DNA from: Bacillota bacterium
Lineage (GTDB): Bacteria; Bacillota; Clostridia; Christensenellales; SZUA-584
Direction: 5' to 3'
DNA length: 64,000 nucleotides
NCBI GenBank assembly: GCA_023399095.1
Contig: JAEWQS010000040.1
Span: 7,882-71,881 of the forward strand
The number at the start of each line of letters is the position of its first letter. The stretch's first letter is position 1. Positions 1 to 6,831 of the stretch are shown piece after piece. The position numbers and the translations under genes are program-made. The notes beneath the pieces were generated by a model. It had not been told where the DNA came from and did no database searches. It was given only the letters and a program-made list of their open reading frames with translations.

Positions 1-361
1 TCGCTTCCCTGAGTGTATGATTGATACTGGAGGTGATTCCAAGATCCTTCGCGCTCAGCGTATATTCACGACCGCCAGCTGTGAAAGTATACGTGAATCC
101 GTCCTCCATTTGCTGCGAAACAGACTGAAGTGTATCGTTTGTGAGTGCTTCCTCCATGGTTTGGCCTGAAATATCAACACCCTCTACAGTTACGCCCTGT
201 ATAAAATGACCACTCTCCATCAATCTGGCTTCGCGTTCTTCAACTGTCATTCCCGCACCGGACAAAAGAAGTATCAACACCACGATCAGCGCAATAATTA
301 ATATGCCAAATGCCATAAGCATCATTTTAAATATCTGGTTATTCCTTGTTCGCCTTTGCAT
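1..361 (-). CDS. VanW-type cell-envelope protein, N-terminal part
   Basis: The gene runs off the left edge, so only about 120 N-terminal residues are visible. They show a basic start (MQRRTRN), one long hydrophobic helix (about residues 13-34, rich in I/L/V) and then an extracytoplasmic part with the motif GVDISGQTMEEA. That motif is typical of the peptidoglycan-binding repeat (PG_binding_4) that precedes VanW or L,D-transpeptidase domains in Firmicutes. It is therefore probably a membrane-anchored protein acting at the cell wall. The start ATG (361-359) follows a GAGGGGG ribosome-binding site. The catalytic domain lies outside the window, so a VanW protein and a YkuD transpeptidase cannot be told apart. 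Confidence 0.7.
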   Translation of the reverse strand, partial: MQRRTRNNQIFKMMLMAFGILIIALIVVLILLLSGAGMTVEEREARLMESGHFIQGVTVEGVDISGQTMEEALTNDTLQSVSQQMEDGFTYTFTAGGREYTLSAKDLGITSSINHTLREA

Positions 362-400
362 GCTTTTTGTTCCCCCTCTCGCTATGCAATAACACAGCTA

Positions 401-429
401 AAGATACAATAAATGAAAGCCTTTGTAAA
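401..429 (-). promoter_or_regulatory. sigma-A promoter for the VanW-type gene
   Basis: On the minus strand TTTACA (429-424) and TATCTT (406-401) are separated by 17 bp, about 40 bp upstream of the start codon. The match is reasonable and the position is right. Confidence 0.45.
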
Positions 430-476
430 TACAAAAGCATATATTGTCACTGATTTTACATTTTTGTCATGTGTGA

Positions 477-875
477 TTAATCGATGCTTTTTATTATCTT
501 AATAAAAGCCTTTCTCTGGCGGGGTCCGTCATATTCGCAAAAATAGATGCTTTGCCATGTGCCAAGAATCAAACGACCGTCTTCAACGATTACGGTGAGT
601 GAAAAACCTGTCATAAGCGCCTTTGTGTGCGAGTCGGAATTGCCCTCGCCGTGATAGAAACCGCTGTTTGGCACAGCACGCTCCAGTGCGAAAAGCACGT
701 CGCGTTTCACATCGGGATCGGCGTTCTCATTGATCGAGACACCCGCGGTGGTGTGCGGAACAAATACGGTGACTGTCCCGCTTGTCGCACCGCTTTCCTT
801 AACGGCACGGCTGACCACAGGCGTGATATCAATAAGCTCACATCTTTGCGAACTGCGAATATCAATTTTTTTCAC
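477..875 (-). CDS. yjbQ: YjbQ family (UPF0047) protein
   Basis: A complete 132-residue member of the YjbQ/UPF0047 family, cytosolic enzymes that show a weak thiamine-phosphate synthase activity; their main cellular role is not settled. Signature residues are all present: PHTTAGVSINENADPDV at about 40-56, the NSDSHTKALMTG stretch at about 79-90 with the conserved histidine, and LGTWQ followed by CEYDGPRQR near 104-121. The start lies inside the end of rex (14-bp overlap), so the two genes are translationally coupled and probably co-transcribed. No clear terminator follows. The link to Rex suggests expression tied to redox state, but that is inference. Confidence 0.88.
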   Translation of the reverse strand: MKKIDIRSSQRCELIDITPVVSRAVKESGATSGTVTVFVPHTTAGVSINENADPDVKRDVLFALERAVPNSGFYHGEGNSDSHTKALMTGFSLTVIVEDGRLILGTWQSIYFCEYDGPRQRKAFIKIIKSID

Positions 876-1500
876 TTTTATCCCTCATATGATAGGAAAG
901 AATATATAAGCTGTCGCTCAAATGCACGTTTTCCACGCTGACGCCGCGCCTCACTTCTACGTCGACGGGCGCAAAATTCCAAATGCCCTTTACGCCAAGG
1001 CTCACAAGCTCATCCGCCGTTTTCTGTGCGTATGCTTTGGGGACTGCAATAATGCCGATATCCACTTTGTTCTCTCTCACGAAGTCATCAAGTTCACTCA
1101 TGGAACGGATCGTCATATTGCCAAAGTCTCGGCCAATAAGCTGCGGATCCGCATCGAACACGGCCGCAATATGATAGCCTTCTTCTGCGAAATGCCGATA
1201 TTTAAGCAGGGCTTGTCCAATATTGCCGACGCCCACAATGACTGCCCGATAGGATATTCCGATACCGAGTATTTTCATTATCTCCTGCTTTAGCCGGCTC
1301 ACCTGATAGCCGTAGCCCTGCTGTCCGAACCCGCCGAAGCAATTGAGATCACGCCTGATTTGGGACGCATTGAGATTCATCTCATGGCTCATGCGGGAAG
1401 ACGATACGCGCTCAATCCCTGTTGTCTCCAGTTCAGAAAGATACCGATAATATCTGGGCAGTCGGTGTATAACCGCATCCGAGATTTTGTTGTCCTGCAT
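862..1500 (-). CDS. rex: redox-sensing transcriptional repressor Rex
   Basis: A full-length Rex (212 residues). The N-terminal winged helix contains QIRRDLNCFGGFGQQGYGY (about 47-65), a hallmark of the family. A Rossmann fold follows, with GVGNIG at about 90-95 for NAD(H). Rex represses fermentative and respiratory genes when the NADH/NAD+ ratio is low and releases DNA on binding NADH. In Clostridia its targets are usually alcohol, butyrate and hydrogenase genes, none of which is in this window. The gene is first in a two-gene unit with yjbQ. I found no convincing Rex box (TTGTTAAN4-6TTAACAA) in its own upstream region, so autoregulation is not supported here. Confidence 0.95.
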   Translation of the reverse strand: MQDNKISDAVIHRLPRYYRYLSELETTGIERVSSSRMSHEMNLNASQIRRDLNCFGGFGQQGYGYQVSRLKQEIMKILGIGISYRAVIVGVGNIGQALLKYRHFAEEGYHIAAVFDADPQLIGRDFGNMTIRSMSELDDFVRENKVDIGIIAVPKAYAQKTADELVSLGVKGIWNFAPVDVEVRRGVSVENVHLSDSLYILSYHMRDKSEKN

Positions 1501-1530
1501 AACACGCCCCTCCTTTCATTATTGAAAATC

Positions 1531-1560
1531 ATTATAACATATTCTTTTGAACAAAGACAA
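1531..1560 (-). promoter_or_regulatory. sigma-A promoter for rex-yjbQ
   Basis: Minus-strand TTGTCT (1560-1555) and a perfect TATAAT (1536-1531) are 18 bp apart, ending about 30 bp upstream of the rex start codon. Confidence 0.6.
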
Positions 1561-1607
1561 AGCTTTTAACGCACTGCTTTTCAATCACTTGGATTTTGGG
1601 TAAATAT

Positions 1608-1806
1608 GAAACATATTTTTCTTAAATATGTGATATTGTTGAAAAACCTACGGTTTCCCGCCAGTTTACCGATTTTGCTTGTTCCTCGCAAACTCGAAAC
1701 TGCACAAAATCGCAAGGTGTGGGCTGCGCGGGCATAGCCCGTCTTGCCCACGAATTATATTTCAAGGCTTTTCTTACAGTCTGAAACATATTTTTCTTAA
1801 ATATGT
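1608..1806. repeat. MITE- or REP-like element bounded by 24-bp direct repeats
   Basis: This fills most of the gene-free stretch 1501-1943. Two perfect 24-bp copies lie at 1608-1631 and 1783-1806, and each can fold as ACATATTT-TTCTT-AAATATGT. Just inside and outside, GATATTG (1632) and CAATATC (about 1814) are inverted. The core between the copies is far more GC-rich and holds two further palindromes: CGATTTTG/CAAAATCG and GGGC...GCCC. A 66-codon reading frame crosses the element on the minus strand but has no ribosome-binding site and follows the palindromes, so I do not call it a gene. The element may be a small non-autonomous mobile element or a structured RNA. Confidence 0.5.
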
Positions 1807-1836
1807 TTGACGGCAATATCATGGATAGAGTAGAAT
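1807..1836 (+). promoter_or_regulatory. sigma-A promoter at the edge of the direct-repeat element
   Basis: TTGACG (1807-1812), an 18-bp spacer and TAGAAT (1831-1836) lie upstream of the membrane-protein gene at 1944. The -35 box abuts the end of the right 24-bp repeat copy, so the repeat element may have supplied or replaced part of this promoter. Confidence 0.45.
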
Positions 1837-1943
1837 TATTCTAAACAAAAGATCATGATAGTATTGCAGTCACGTACATTAAATATTTTGCCATCAAAAC
1901 AATGGCTTATCATATTCAGTTCATTATATCAGGAGGTTTATTT

Positions 1944-2753
1944 ATGAATAAGAGGGGCAGAATGTCCGCGTTTGTCATGGGTCTCATCGCAGGTATTTTT
2001 AACATGATTATTGGCATCATTGTTTTCTTAGCCGGTATGTTTACCGTTTCAACATCATCCATGTTCGGGTTGGATAACGCCGCAGGAGCTGCTTGGATCG
2101 TCGTCTTCTTGGTGTTTATAGTGGTGATATTCAACCTCATCGGAGGCTGCATCGTCCGAAGCAACCGCGTTGCAGGCGGCGTGATGATGCTGGTGACAGG
2201 AGTGCCGCTGTTTATCCTCAGCTTAATAGGGACGCTTGGTACTACGGCCGCATATTCTTACTCATATTCTTATGGTTATTCCGATTTTAACGCATCGCTG
2301 ATCGTTTGTATCTTTATTATGGTGATTGAATTGCTATCGATTATTGCCGGTATTATCGCCTTCGTGCCGCCAAGCAATGCAAACGCTTATGCACAATACG
2401 GTCAGCCATATCCGGGGTATGGTCAGCCCTACGGTCAGCAGCCTTATCCGGGCTATCCTCAACAGCCCTATGGTCAGCCGCCCTACCAAGCCAATGCCCC
2501 ACAGCCAAACGGCCAGCAGCCTTATCAAGGTTACGCTCAGCAGCCACCTTACCAAGGCTATGCCCAGCAGCCGAATACCCAGCAGCATCCTTACCAAGGC
2601 AACGCGCAGCAGCCGGATACCCAGCAGCCGTCTTACCAAGCGGCGCAACAACAGGAGAATCCGCAGCAATCGGATTCTGCCGGACCTCAAGCAGCTGAAC
2701 CCACAAGTCCCATCCAAGTTGACAGCAATGAAGACGTGACTCCCAATATGTAA
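1944..2753 (+). CDS. four-helix membrane protein with Q/P/Y-rich repeat tail
   Basis: I start this at 1944 because AGGAGG (1931-1936) sits 7 bp before that ATG; an upstream in-frame ATG at 1902 has no such site. The 269-residue product has four hydrophobic segments in its first 150 residues, separated by short loops, with a Y/S-rich loop (SYSYSYGYS) before the last helix. The tail from about residue 165 is low-complexity and built of imperfect repeats such as QPYQGYAQQ and QQPYPGYPQ. The membrane part resembles small Firmicutes membrane proteins of the DUF4064 type, but I cannot assign a function. Tails of this kind often mediate self-association or wall contact; that is inference. It is a single-gene unit with its own promoter and terminator. 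Confidence 0.8.
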   Translation: MNKRGRMSAFVMGLIAGIFNMIIGIIVFLAGMFTVSTSSMFGLDNAAGAAWIVVFLVFIVVIFNLIGGCIVRSNRVAGGVMMLVTGVPLFILSLIGTLGTTAAYSYSYSYGYSDFNASLIVCIFIMVIELLSIIAGIIAFVPPSNANAYAQYGQPYPGYGQPYGQQPYPGYPQQPYGQPPYQANAPQPNGQQPYQGYAQQPPYQGYAQQPNTQQHPYQGNAQQPDTQQPSYQAAQQQENPQQSDSAGPQAAEPTSPIQVDSNEDVTPNM

Positions 2754-2767
2754 CTGAACATTTGAAA

Positions 2768-2798
2768 GCCTGCGCAGAACGCGCAGGCCTTTTGTTTT
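2768..2798 (+). terminator. Rho-independent terminator
   Basis: A perfect 8-bp GC-rich stem (GCCTGCGC 2768-2775 with GCGCAGGC 2781-2788), a 5-nt loop and then a T-rich tract, 15 bp after the membrane-protein stop codon. Confidence 0.9.
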
Positions 2799-2849
2799 AG
2801 AAAAGCATAAAAAAGCGGGGCTATGTCGAAAAAGATGTTTATGTTATTT

Positions 2850-2970
2850 CGATCGAGCTAAGTGATTGAGGAATCCCCTTATGTAAAGCATTTTTCATGG
2901 GATTCCAGTCCACTACCGTAGTCGACAGGCTCGGAATGACCAGATGGGGTTTATCGACAGGCTGAATCGG
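2850..2970. repeat. remnant of a palindromic intergenic repeat
   Basis: The 250-bp gap between convergent genes contains GGAATCCC (2870-2877) facing GGGATTCC (2899-2906), with CGAGC and GCTCG further out. The phrase TCGACAGGCT followed by TCGG occurs twice within 35 bp (about 2922 and 2955). Read on the minus strand it resembles the widespread 'GTCATTCCGAGC...GAGGAATCCC' class of intergenic repeats. It looks like a decayed copy; no coding potential is seen. Confidence 0.45.
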
Positions 2971-3003
2971 GCTATTCCCATGCCTGCTTTTCTGCACCAT
3001 ATA

Positions 3004-5463
3004 TTAGATAAACAGATTGGTGTCTGAGCTTTCCGCAGCACTCAGATACGAGGCCACACCGGCCAGCTCAACGCCGTCAATCAGCTCTTCCTTATGGATG
3101 CCCATCACATCCATCGACATCGTACAGGCCACCATTCGCACACCGCTCTTTTTCGCCTGAGCGATGAGCTCATCCAGCGTGGCGACGTTCTTTTTCTTCA
3201 TGATGCCCTTCATCATTTTGGAACCCATGCCCAGCATGTTCATTTTGGACAATTTGAGTTTTGTCGTCCCGCGCGGCATCATTGCACCAAACATCTTCTC
3301 AATAAACGTCTTTTTCACTTTCACCTTATCACGGCGGCGCAGAATATTAAGCCCCCAGAATGTGAAGAACATGGTCACACGGCGGCCCATTGCCGCCGAA
3401 CCGTTGGCGATGATAAAGCTTGCCAGCGCTTTATCCATGTCCCCGCTGAAAACCACCATCGATTTATCATTTCCCGTGGCAGACACGCAAGCACCGCCCG
3501 TCGCCGCTTCGCCTTCGCAGCCCTTTTTGATCCAGACCGAGAAACTGCTATCCAGCTTTTCGCCCTTCATATACGTGTTCTGCGTGCGCCCGCACCAAGA
3601 AGATGCATCCGCGAAAAATCCGGGATCGGTCGACGTGATGTTGATCACATCGCCGTCTTTGGCATCCAGCATTGCTTCATAAAGCTTGATCACCGGGCCG
3701 GGGCATTGCAGCCCGCACGCGTCCACTTTTATGGTGTTTGCCGAATCAACGGCCGCTTTGGAAACGCTATTATCCGTCTTGACTGGCTTTGGGCCGTCGT
3801 TTGCGCTCATCGTATAATCCTTGCTGGCCACGCGGTAGGTCGTGTATCCGCCGGCCAGATTGCGCACATCCTTGAAACCGTTCTGCATGAGCAACCGGCT
3901 TGCAATATAGGCGCGTATACCCACTGCACAGTAAACGATGTATGTTTTCTTTTTATCCAGCGTCTGCATCCTTTCCCTGAGGCTGTCCACGGGAATGTTG
4001 ATGCTGCCGGGAATGTTGCCCATCGAGACTTCGGCTGCGGTGCGCACATCAAGATAAACCACATCATCAGGCAGCGATTTTAATTCACTGAACGTGATGT
4101 TTTTGACGATCCCTGCAAGAATGTTATCCGCAGAGTAGCCTCCCATATTCACCGGATCTTTTGCGGAGGAATACGGCGGCGCGTAGCACAGTTCAAGCTC
4201 TTCCAAGTCATAGACCGTGGCGCCGAAATGCATGGCCGATGCCACCACATCGATGCGCTTATCGACGCCCTTATAGCCCACAGCCTGCGCGCCCAGCACG
4301 CGGCCTTCCGGCCTTTCGAATATCAGTTTCATGGTCAGCGGCATACCGCCCGGATAGTAGCCCGCGTGAGACAGCGGGTGCATCATTGTCACGTTATAAT
4401 CTTCATTTATCCTTTTGCCTGCGCTGATAAGCTGCTTCTCACTGAGCCCCGTTGAAGCCACGGTCATGTCGAACACCTTGGCCACCGACGACCCAAGAGT
4501 CCCTTTATATTTTCTGCCCATGCCGCAAATGTTGTCCGCAGCCATACGCCCCATTTTATTCGCTGGGCCTGCAAGCGGAATCATCGCTTTTTCATGCGTC
4601 ACATAGTTTTCGACCTCCACCACATCACCCACGGCGTAGATGCTTTCGTCGGACGTGCGCAAAGACGCATCCACCACGATACCGCCGCGCGCATTGGTTT
4701 TTAGCCCGCTTTCCACCGCAAGCGCCGAATTCGGCCGCACGCCAATTGCGAGTATCACGATATCTGCCGGTATGCTGTGCTTATCCGTCACCACAAGAAC
4801 GCCGCTGCCGGTTTCCTCAAAGCGCTCCACGCGTTCGCTGAGCGCAAGGTTCACACCGTTATCCACAAGATGCTTGTGAAGAACCTGCGCCATTTCGTAG
4901 TCGATGGGCGGCATCACTTGATCCAGCATTTCGACCAAGGTCACCGATAGACCAGCATGCACCAGGTTTTCCGCCATTTCTATGCCGATAAAACCACCGC
5001 CCACCACGACGGCGTTTTTGGCATCCTGCTGCTTCATTGTCGAAATAATCGCGTCCATGTCGGGTATATTCCAAAGCGGCTTGATTCTGTCGCTTTTTAT
5101 ACCCGGCAGGTTGGGCACAACAGGCGTTGAGCCCGGAGAAAGCACCAGCACATCATAGCTTTCTGTATATGTGTGGCCTTCGCGCGTCACGGTGACGGTC
5201 TTGGCCTGTCTGTCTATGCTTTTCACCTCGCTATTGACCCTCACATCGACATTAAAACGCGCATGAAAGGATTCGGGCGTTTGGAGCAGCAGCTTTTCGC
5301 GCTGGTCTATCACACCGCCCACATGGTAAGGCAAGCCGCAGTTCGCAAATGAAATGTACGGCCCTTTTTCAATCATAATGATCTCTGCTGACTCATCAAG
5401 ACGTCTTAAACGCGCCGCACAGCTTGCGCCTCCGGCCACACCGCCTACAATTATAACTTTCAT
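3004..5463 (-). CDS. CoA-disulfide reductase / rhodanese / TusA / DsrE fusion
   Basis: A single 819-residue protein carries four sulfur-handling modules. Residues 1-450 are a flavin- and NAD(P)H-dependent CoA-disulfide reductase: FAD motif VGGVAGG at 6-12, catalytic Cys42 in NCGLPYHVGG, and a second dinucleotide motif VVGGGFIG at 153-160. Residues 455-545 are a rhodanese domain with its active-site loop intact (C512AVGIR). Residues 577-650 are a TusA-like domain with the CPGP motif (Cys587). Residues 667-819 are a DsrE/DsrF-like domain. The enzyme probably reduces persulfide or disulfide and passes sulfane sulfur along the three carrier domains. A small ferredoxin gene lies directly upstream in the same unit. 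The fusion is known from anaerobes; the in vivo substrate is unknown. Confidence 0.93.
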   Translation of the reverse strand: MKVIIVGGVAGGASCAARLRRLDESAEIIMIEKGPYISFANCGLPYHVGGVIDQREKLLLQTPESFHARFNVDVRVNSEVKSIDRQAKTVTVTREGHTYTESYDVLVLSPGSTPVVPNLPGIKSDRIKPLWNIPDMDAIISTMKQQDAKNAVVVGGGFIGIEMAENLVHAGLSVTLVEMLDQVMPPIDYEMAQVLHKHLVDNGVNLALSERVERFEETGSGVLVVTDKHSIPADIVILAIGVRPNSALAVESGLKTNARGGIVVDASLRTSDESIYAVGDVVEVENYVTHEKAMIPLAGPANKMGRMAADNICGMGRKYKGTLGSSVAKVFDMTVASTGLSEKQLISAGKRINEDYNVTMMHPLSHAGYYPGGMPLTMKLIFERPEGRVLGAQAVGYKGVDKRIDVVASAMHFGATVYDLEELELCYAPPYSSAKDPVNMGGYSADNILAGIVKNITFSELKSLPDDVVYLDVRTAAEVSMGNIPGSINIPVDSLRERMQTLDKKKTYIVYCAVGIRAYIASRLLMQNGFKDVRNLAGGYTTYRVASKDYTMSANDGPKPVKTDNSVSKAAVDSANTIKVDACGLQCPGPVIKLYEAMLDAKDGDVINITSTDPGFFADASSWCGRTQNTYMKGEKLDSSFSVWIKKGCEGEAATGGACVSATGNDKSMVVFSGDMDKALASFIIANGSAAMGRRVTMFFTFWGLNILRRRDKVKVKKTFIEKMFGAMMPRGTTKLKLSKMNMLGMGSKMMKGIMKKKNVATLDELIAQAKKSGVRMVACTMSMDVMGIHKEELIDGVELAGVASYLSAAESSDTNLFI

Positions 5464-5464
5464 T

Positions 5465-5502
5465 TATATTACCTCTCTTCCTCTATATTACCTCTCTTCC
5501 TC
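5465..5502. repeat. 19-bp perfect tandem duplication carrying a ribosome-binding site
   Basis: Copies at 5465-5483 and 5484-5502 are identical. On the minus strand each contains GAGGAAGAGAGG. The upstream copy encodes the last residues (LEEER) of the ferredoxin; the downstream copy supplies the ribosome-binding site of the flavoprotein gene. The duplication thus sets the spacing between the two genes. Confidence 0.85.
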
Positions 5503-5679
5503 TAATGACAACGCGCCCATGGGGCAAAACCGCACACATTTTCCGCATTCGATGCATTTGCTCTGATCGACTGCCGGTGCTTCGTACAACTGCTGCGAAA
5601 GCGCATCCACCGGGCAGACTCTCACGGACGGGCACGGATGGATTTGCGGACATCTGCGCTTATTAACCACAAGTTCCAT
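5488..5679 (-). CDS. small 4Fe-4S ferredoxin-like protein
   Basis: A 63-residue protein with a C-terminal CIECGKCVRFCP cluster motif (CxxCxxCxxxCP), which binds one 4Fe-4S cluster. An N-terminal half (CPQIHPCPSVRVCP) carries three further cysteines in a degenerate pattern, so a second or altered cluster is possible. The gene sits 24 bp upstream of the CoA-disulfide reductase fusion, in the same direction. It most likely carries electrons to or from that flavoprotein; this is inference from position. The product is cytosolic, with no signal or membrane segment. Confidence 0.85.
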   Translation of the reverse strand: MELVVNKRRCPQIHPCPSVRVCPVDALSQQLYEAPAVDQSKCIECGKCVRFCPMGALSLEEER

Positions 5680-5759
5680 CTATATATCACTCCCCCAGAA
5701 TATTATGAATCGATATTTTTTTCACAATTTCAACTATAAAGAAATGATATCCGAATTTC

Positions 5760-5774
5760 CGTGACTTTATCACG
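5760..5774. promoter_or_regulatory. palindromic operator candidate
   Basis: CGTGACTTTATCACG is a perfect 5-5-5 inverted repeat in the divergent gap between the ferredoxin unit and the membrane-protein gene at 5897. It resembles half-sites of CRP/FNR-type regulators, but the 5-bp spacing is not the classic 6 bp. Role unproven. Confidence 0.35.
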
Positions 5775-5810
5775 TATAAGAAAAAACATATAAGACCGCA
5801 TCCGTTACTT

Positions 5811-5839
5811 TTTACTTTTAATCTTAATTAATGTATAAT
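5811..5839 (+). promoter_or_regulatory. sigma-A promoter
   Basis: TTTACT (5811-5816), a 17-bp spacer and a perfect TATAAT (5834-5839) lie upstream of the membrane-protein gene at 5897. Confidence 0.6.
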
Positions 5840-5896
5840 TAATCAAAAGCTAATAGAAATGCATTTATATCACTCTATACTATTAGGAGAATAAAA

Positions 5897-6361
5897 ATGA
5901 ACCAAGTCAATATATCTCCACTAATAAAACCCAACAAACTGCCAAAACAATCTCCTGTTGGACTTGACGGATGGTTTACACTTATCATTATCGGGCTTTT
6001 TGGCACCATAATCGTGGATATTATAACGGTTATCACACTGTTGCCATTAGACCTCTCAACAGTCAATATGTTTTATTTCGCGATTTTTATCATTTGTGTT
6101 TTAAACGAAGTCGGGCTTTCTTCCTTCATTTTGTTATTCATATTTAAGCGCAATATCGTTTTCAGAATACTATTTCTCATTCAAACCTGCATTTTGGGCA
6201 CCTGCTTTTTTCTTATGCCGAGCGGATCCTCATTCATACCAATATTGGCGCGCATACTTTGGACCGTTTATCTTTACCGTTCGGAACGCGTTAAAAACAC
6301 ATTCATCGGCATTAAATCCATCAATCAGGTTCTGACCGAAACAGAAACGCCAGTTTTATAA
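5897..6361 (+). CDS. four-helix membrane protein, DUF2569-like
   Basis: A 154-residue protein with a short hydrophilic N-terminus ending in GLDGWFTL and then four hydrophobic helices (about residues 25-50, 60-85, 90-112 and 118-135). The G-x-G-W motif just before the first helix and the four-helix layout recall DUF2569 proteins, inner-membrane proteins of unknown function. AGGAGA precedes the ATG. It stands alone between the sulfur unit (divergent) and the spore-protein gene. The gap after it (6362-6577) is AT-rich; I see no gene or clear terminator there. Confidence 0.7.
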   Translation: MNQVNISPLIKPNKLPKQSPVGLDGWFTLIIIGLFGTIIVDIITVITLLPLDLSTVNMFYFAIFIICVLNEVGLSSFILLFIFKRNIVFRILFLIQTCILGTCFFLMPSGSSFIPILARILWTVYLYRSERVKNTFIGIKSINQVLTETETPVL

Positions 6362-6577
6362 CTGCTGCATTTTTAAAATGGCTGATTTTTGCTCGCTTTT
6401 TTAATTTTTTGCTCAGCATCTTATTAATTTCCATTCTTTTTTGCGTTTAATAAATTCCTTTATTTAGCCTAATTATATGCATGCACAAAAATTAACAGGT
6501 TTTTTTGGCCTTATTGTGCAAATACTAAATCTGAAAAAAGATGTGTTTATTCACAGATACACAGAAAGGAGAAAAGA

Positions 6578-6799
6578 ATGGCATCAGGCAAACGCAAATA
6601 CGGCCCGGACCATCCGTGGACAAAATTCAAAATCGAATGCGCATCGGAAATTGGCATGGTTCAATACTGTAAAGAAAATAATGATCATTACAAGGGAGAC
6701 CTGCCTGCAAAAGTCAACGGCGCGCAGGGAGGCCCCATCGGCGGCGAAATGGTGAAGCGAATGATCCAAATGGCCGAGCAGCAAAAAGGAATCACCTAA
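6578..6799 (+). CDS. alpha/beta-type small acid-soluble spore protein
   Basis: A 73-residue protein with the two family signatures: the germination-protease cleavage region (FKIECASEIGM, about residues 18-28) and the C-terminal DNA-binding block NGAQGGPIGGEMVKRMIQMAEQQ (about 47-69). These proteins coat spore DNA and protect it; the GPR protease degrades them at germination. The segment between the two signatures (CKENNDHYKGDLPAK) differs from the usual Bacillus form but has the same length. AAAGGAG precedes the ATG. I could not identify a convincing sigma-G promoter. This is the main evidence that the organism sporulates. Confidence 0.9.
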   Translation: MASGKRKYGPDHPWTKFKIECASEIGMVQYCKENNDHYKGDLPAKVNGAQGGPIGGEMVKRMIQMAEQQKGIT

Positions 6800-6831
6800 A
6801 ACTATCACCCCTTAAAATGGGGTGATAGTTT
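6799..6831. terminator. bidirectional terminator between spore gene and fliY
   Basis: A perfect 13-bp stem (AAACTATCACCCC, 6799-6811, with its complement 6819-6831) and a 7-nt loop. It ends the spore-protein gene on the plus strand and overlaps the fliY stop codon on the minus strand, where a short T run follows. It marks the end of the fliF-fliY transcription unit. Confidence 0.75.

Noticed and set aside
1505..1600. Rex-box autoregulation of rex
   Set aside because: Only a weak half site (TTGTTC) is seen; no paired TTGTTAA-type operator.
1622..1822. 66-codon minus-strand frame in the direct-repeat element
   Set aside because: It runs through the palindromes and repeat copies and has no ribosome-binding site. 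It is more easily explained by the repeat.
3094..4083. Long open frame on the plus strand opposite the sulfur flavoprotein
   Set aside because: It is an antisense shadow of a well-supported 819-residue protein. Its H/R/C-rich translation is typical of such shadows and there is no ribosome-binding site.
6362..6577. Possible sigma-G promoter of the spore-protein gene
   Set aside because: No pair of -35 and -10 boxes with correct spacing could be found by eye, although one is expected.
6477..6755. Frame overlapping the spore-protein gene
   Set aside because: Different frame from the clear spore protein, and no start signal.
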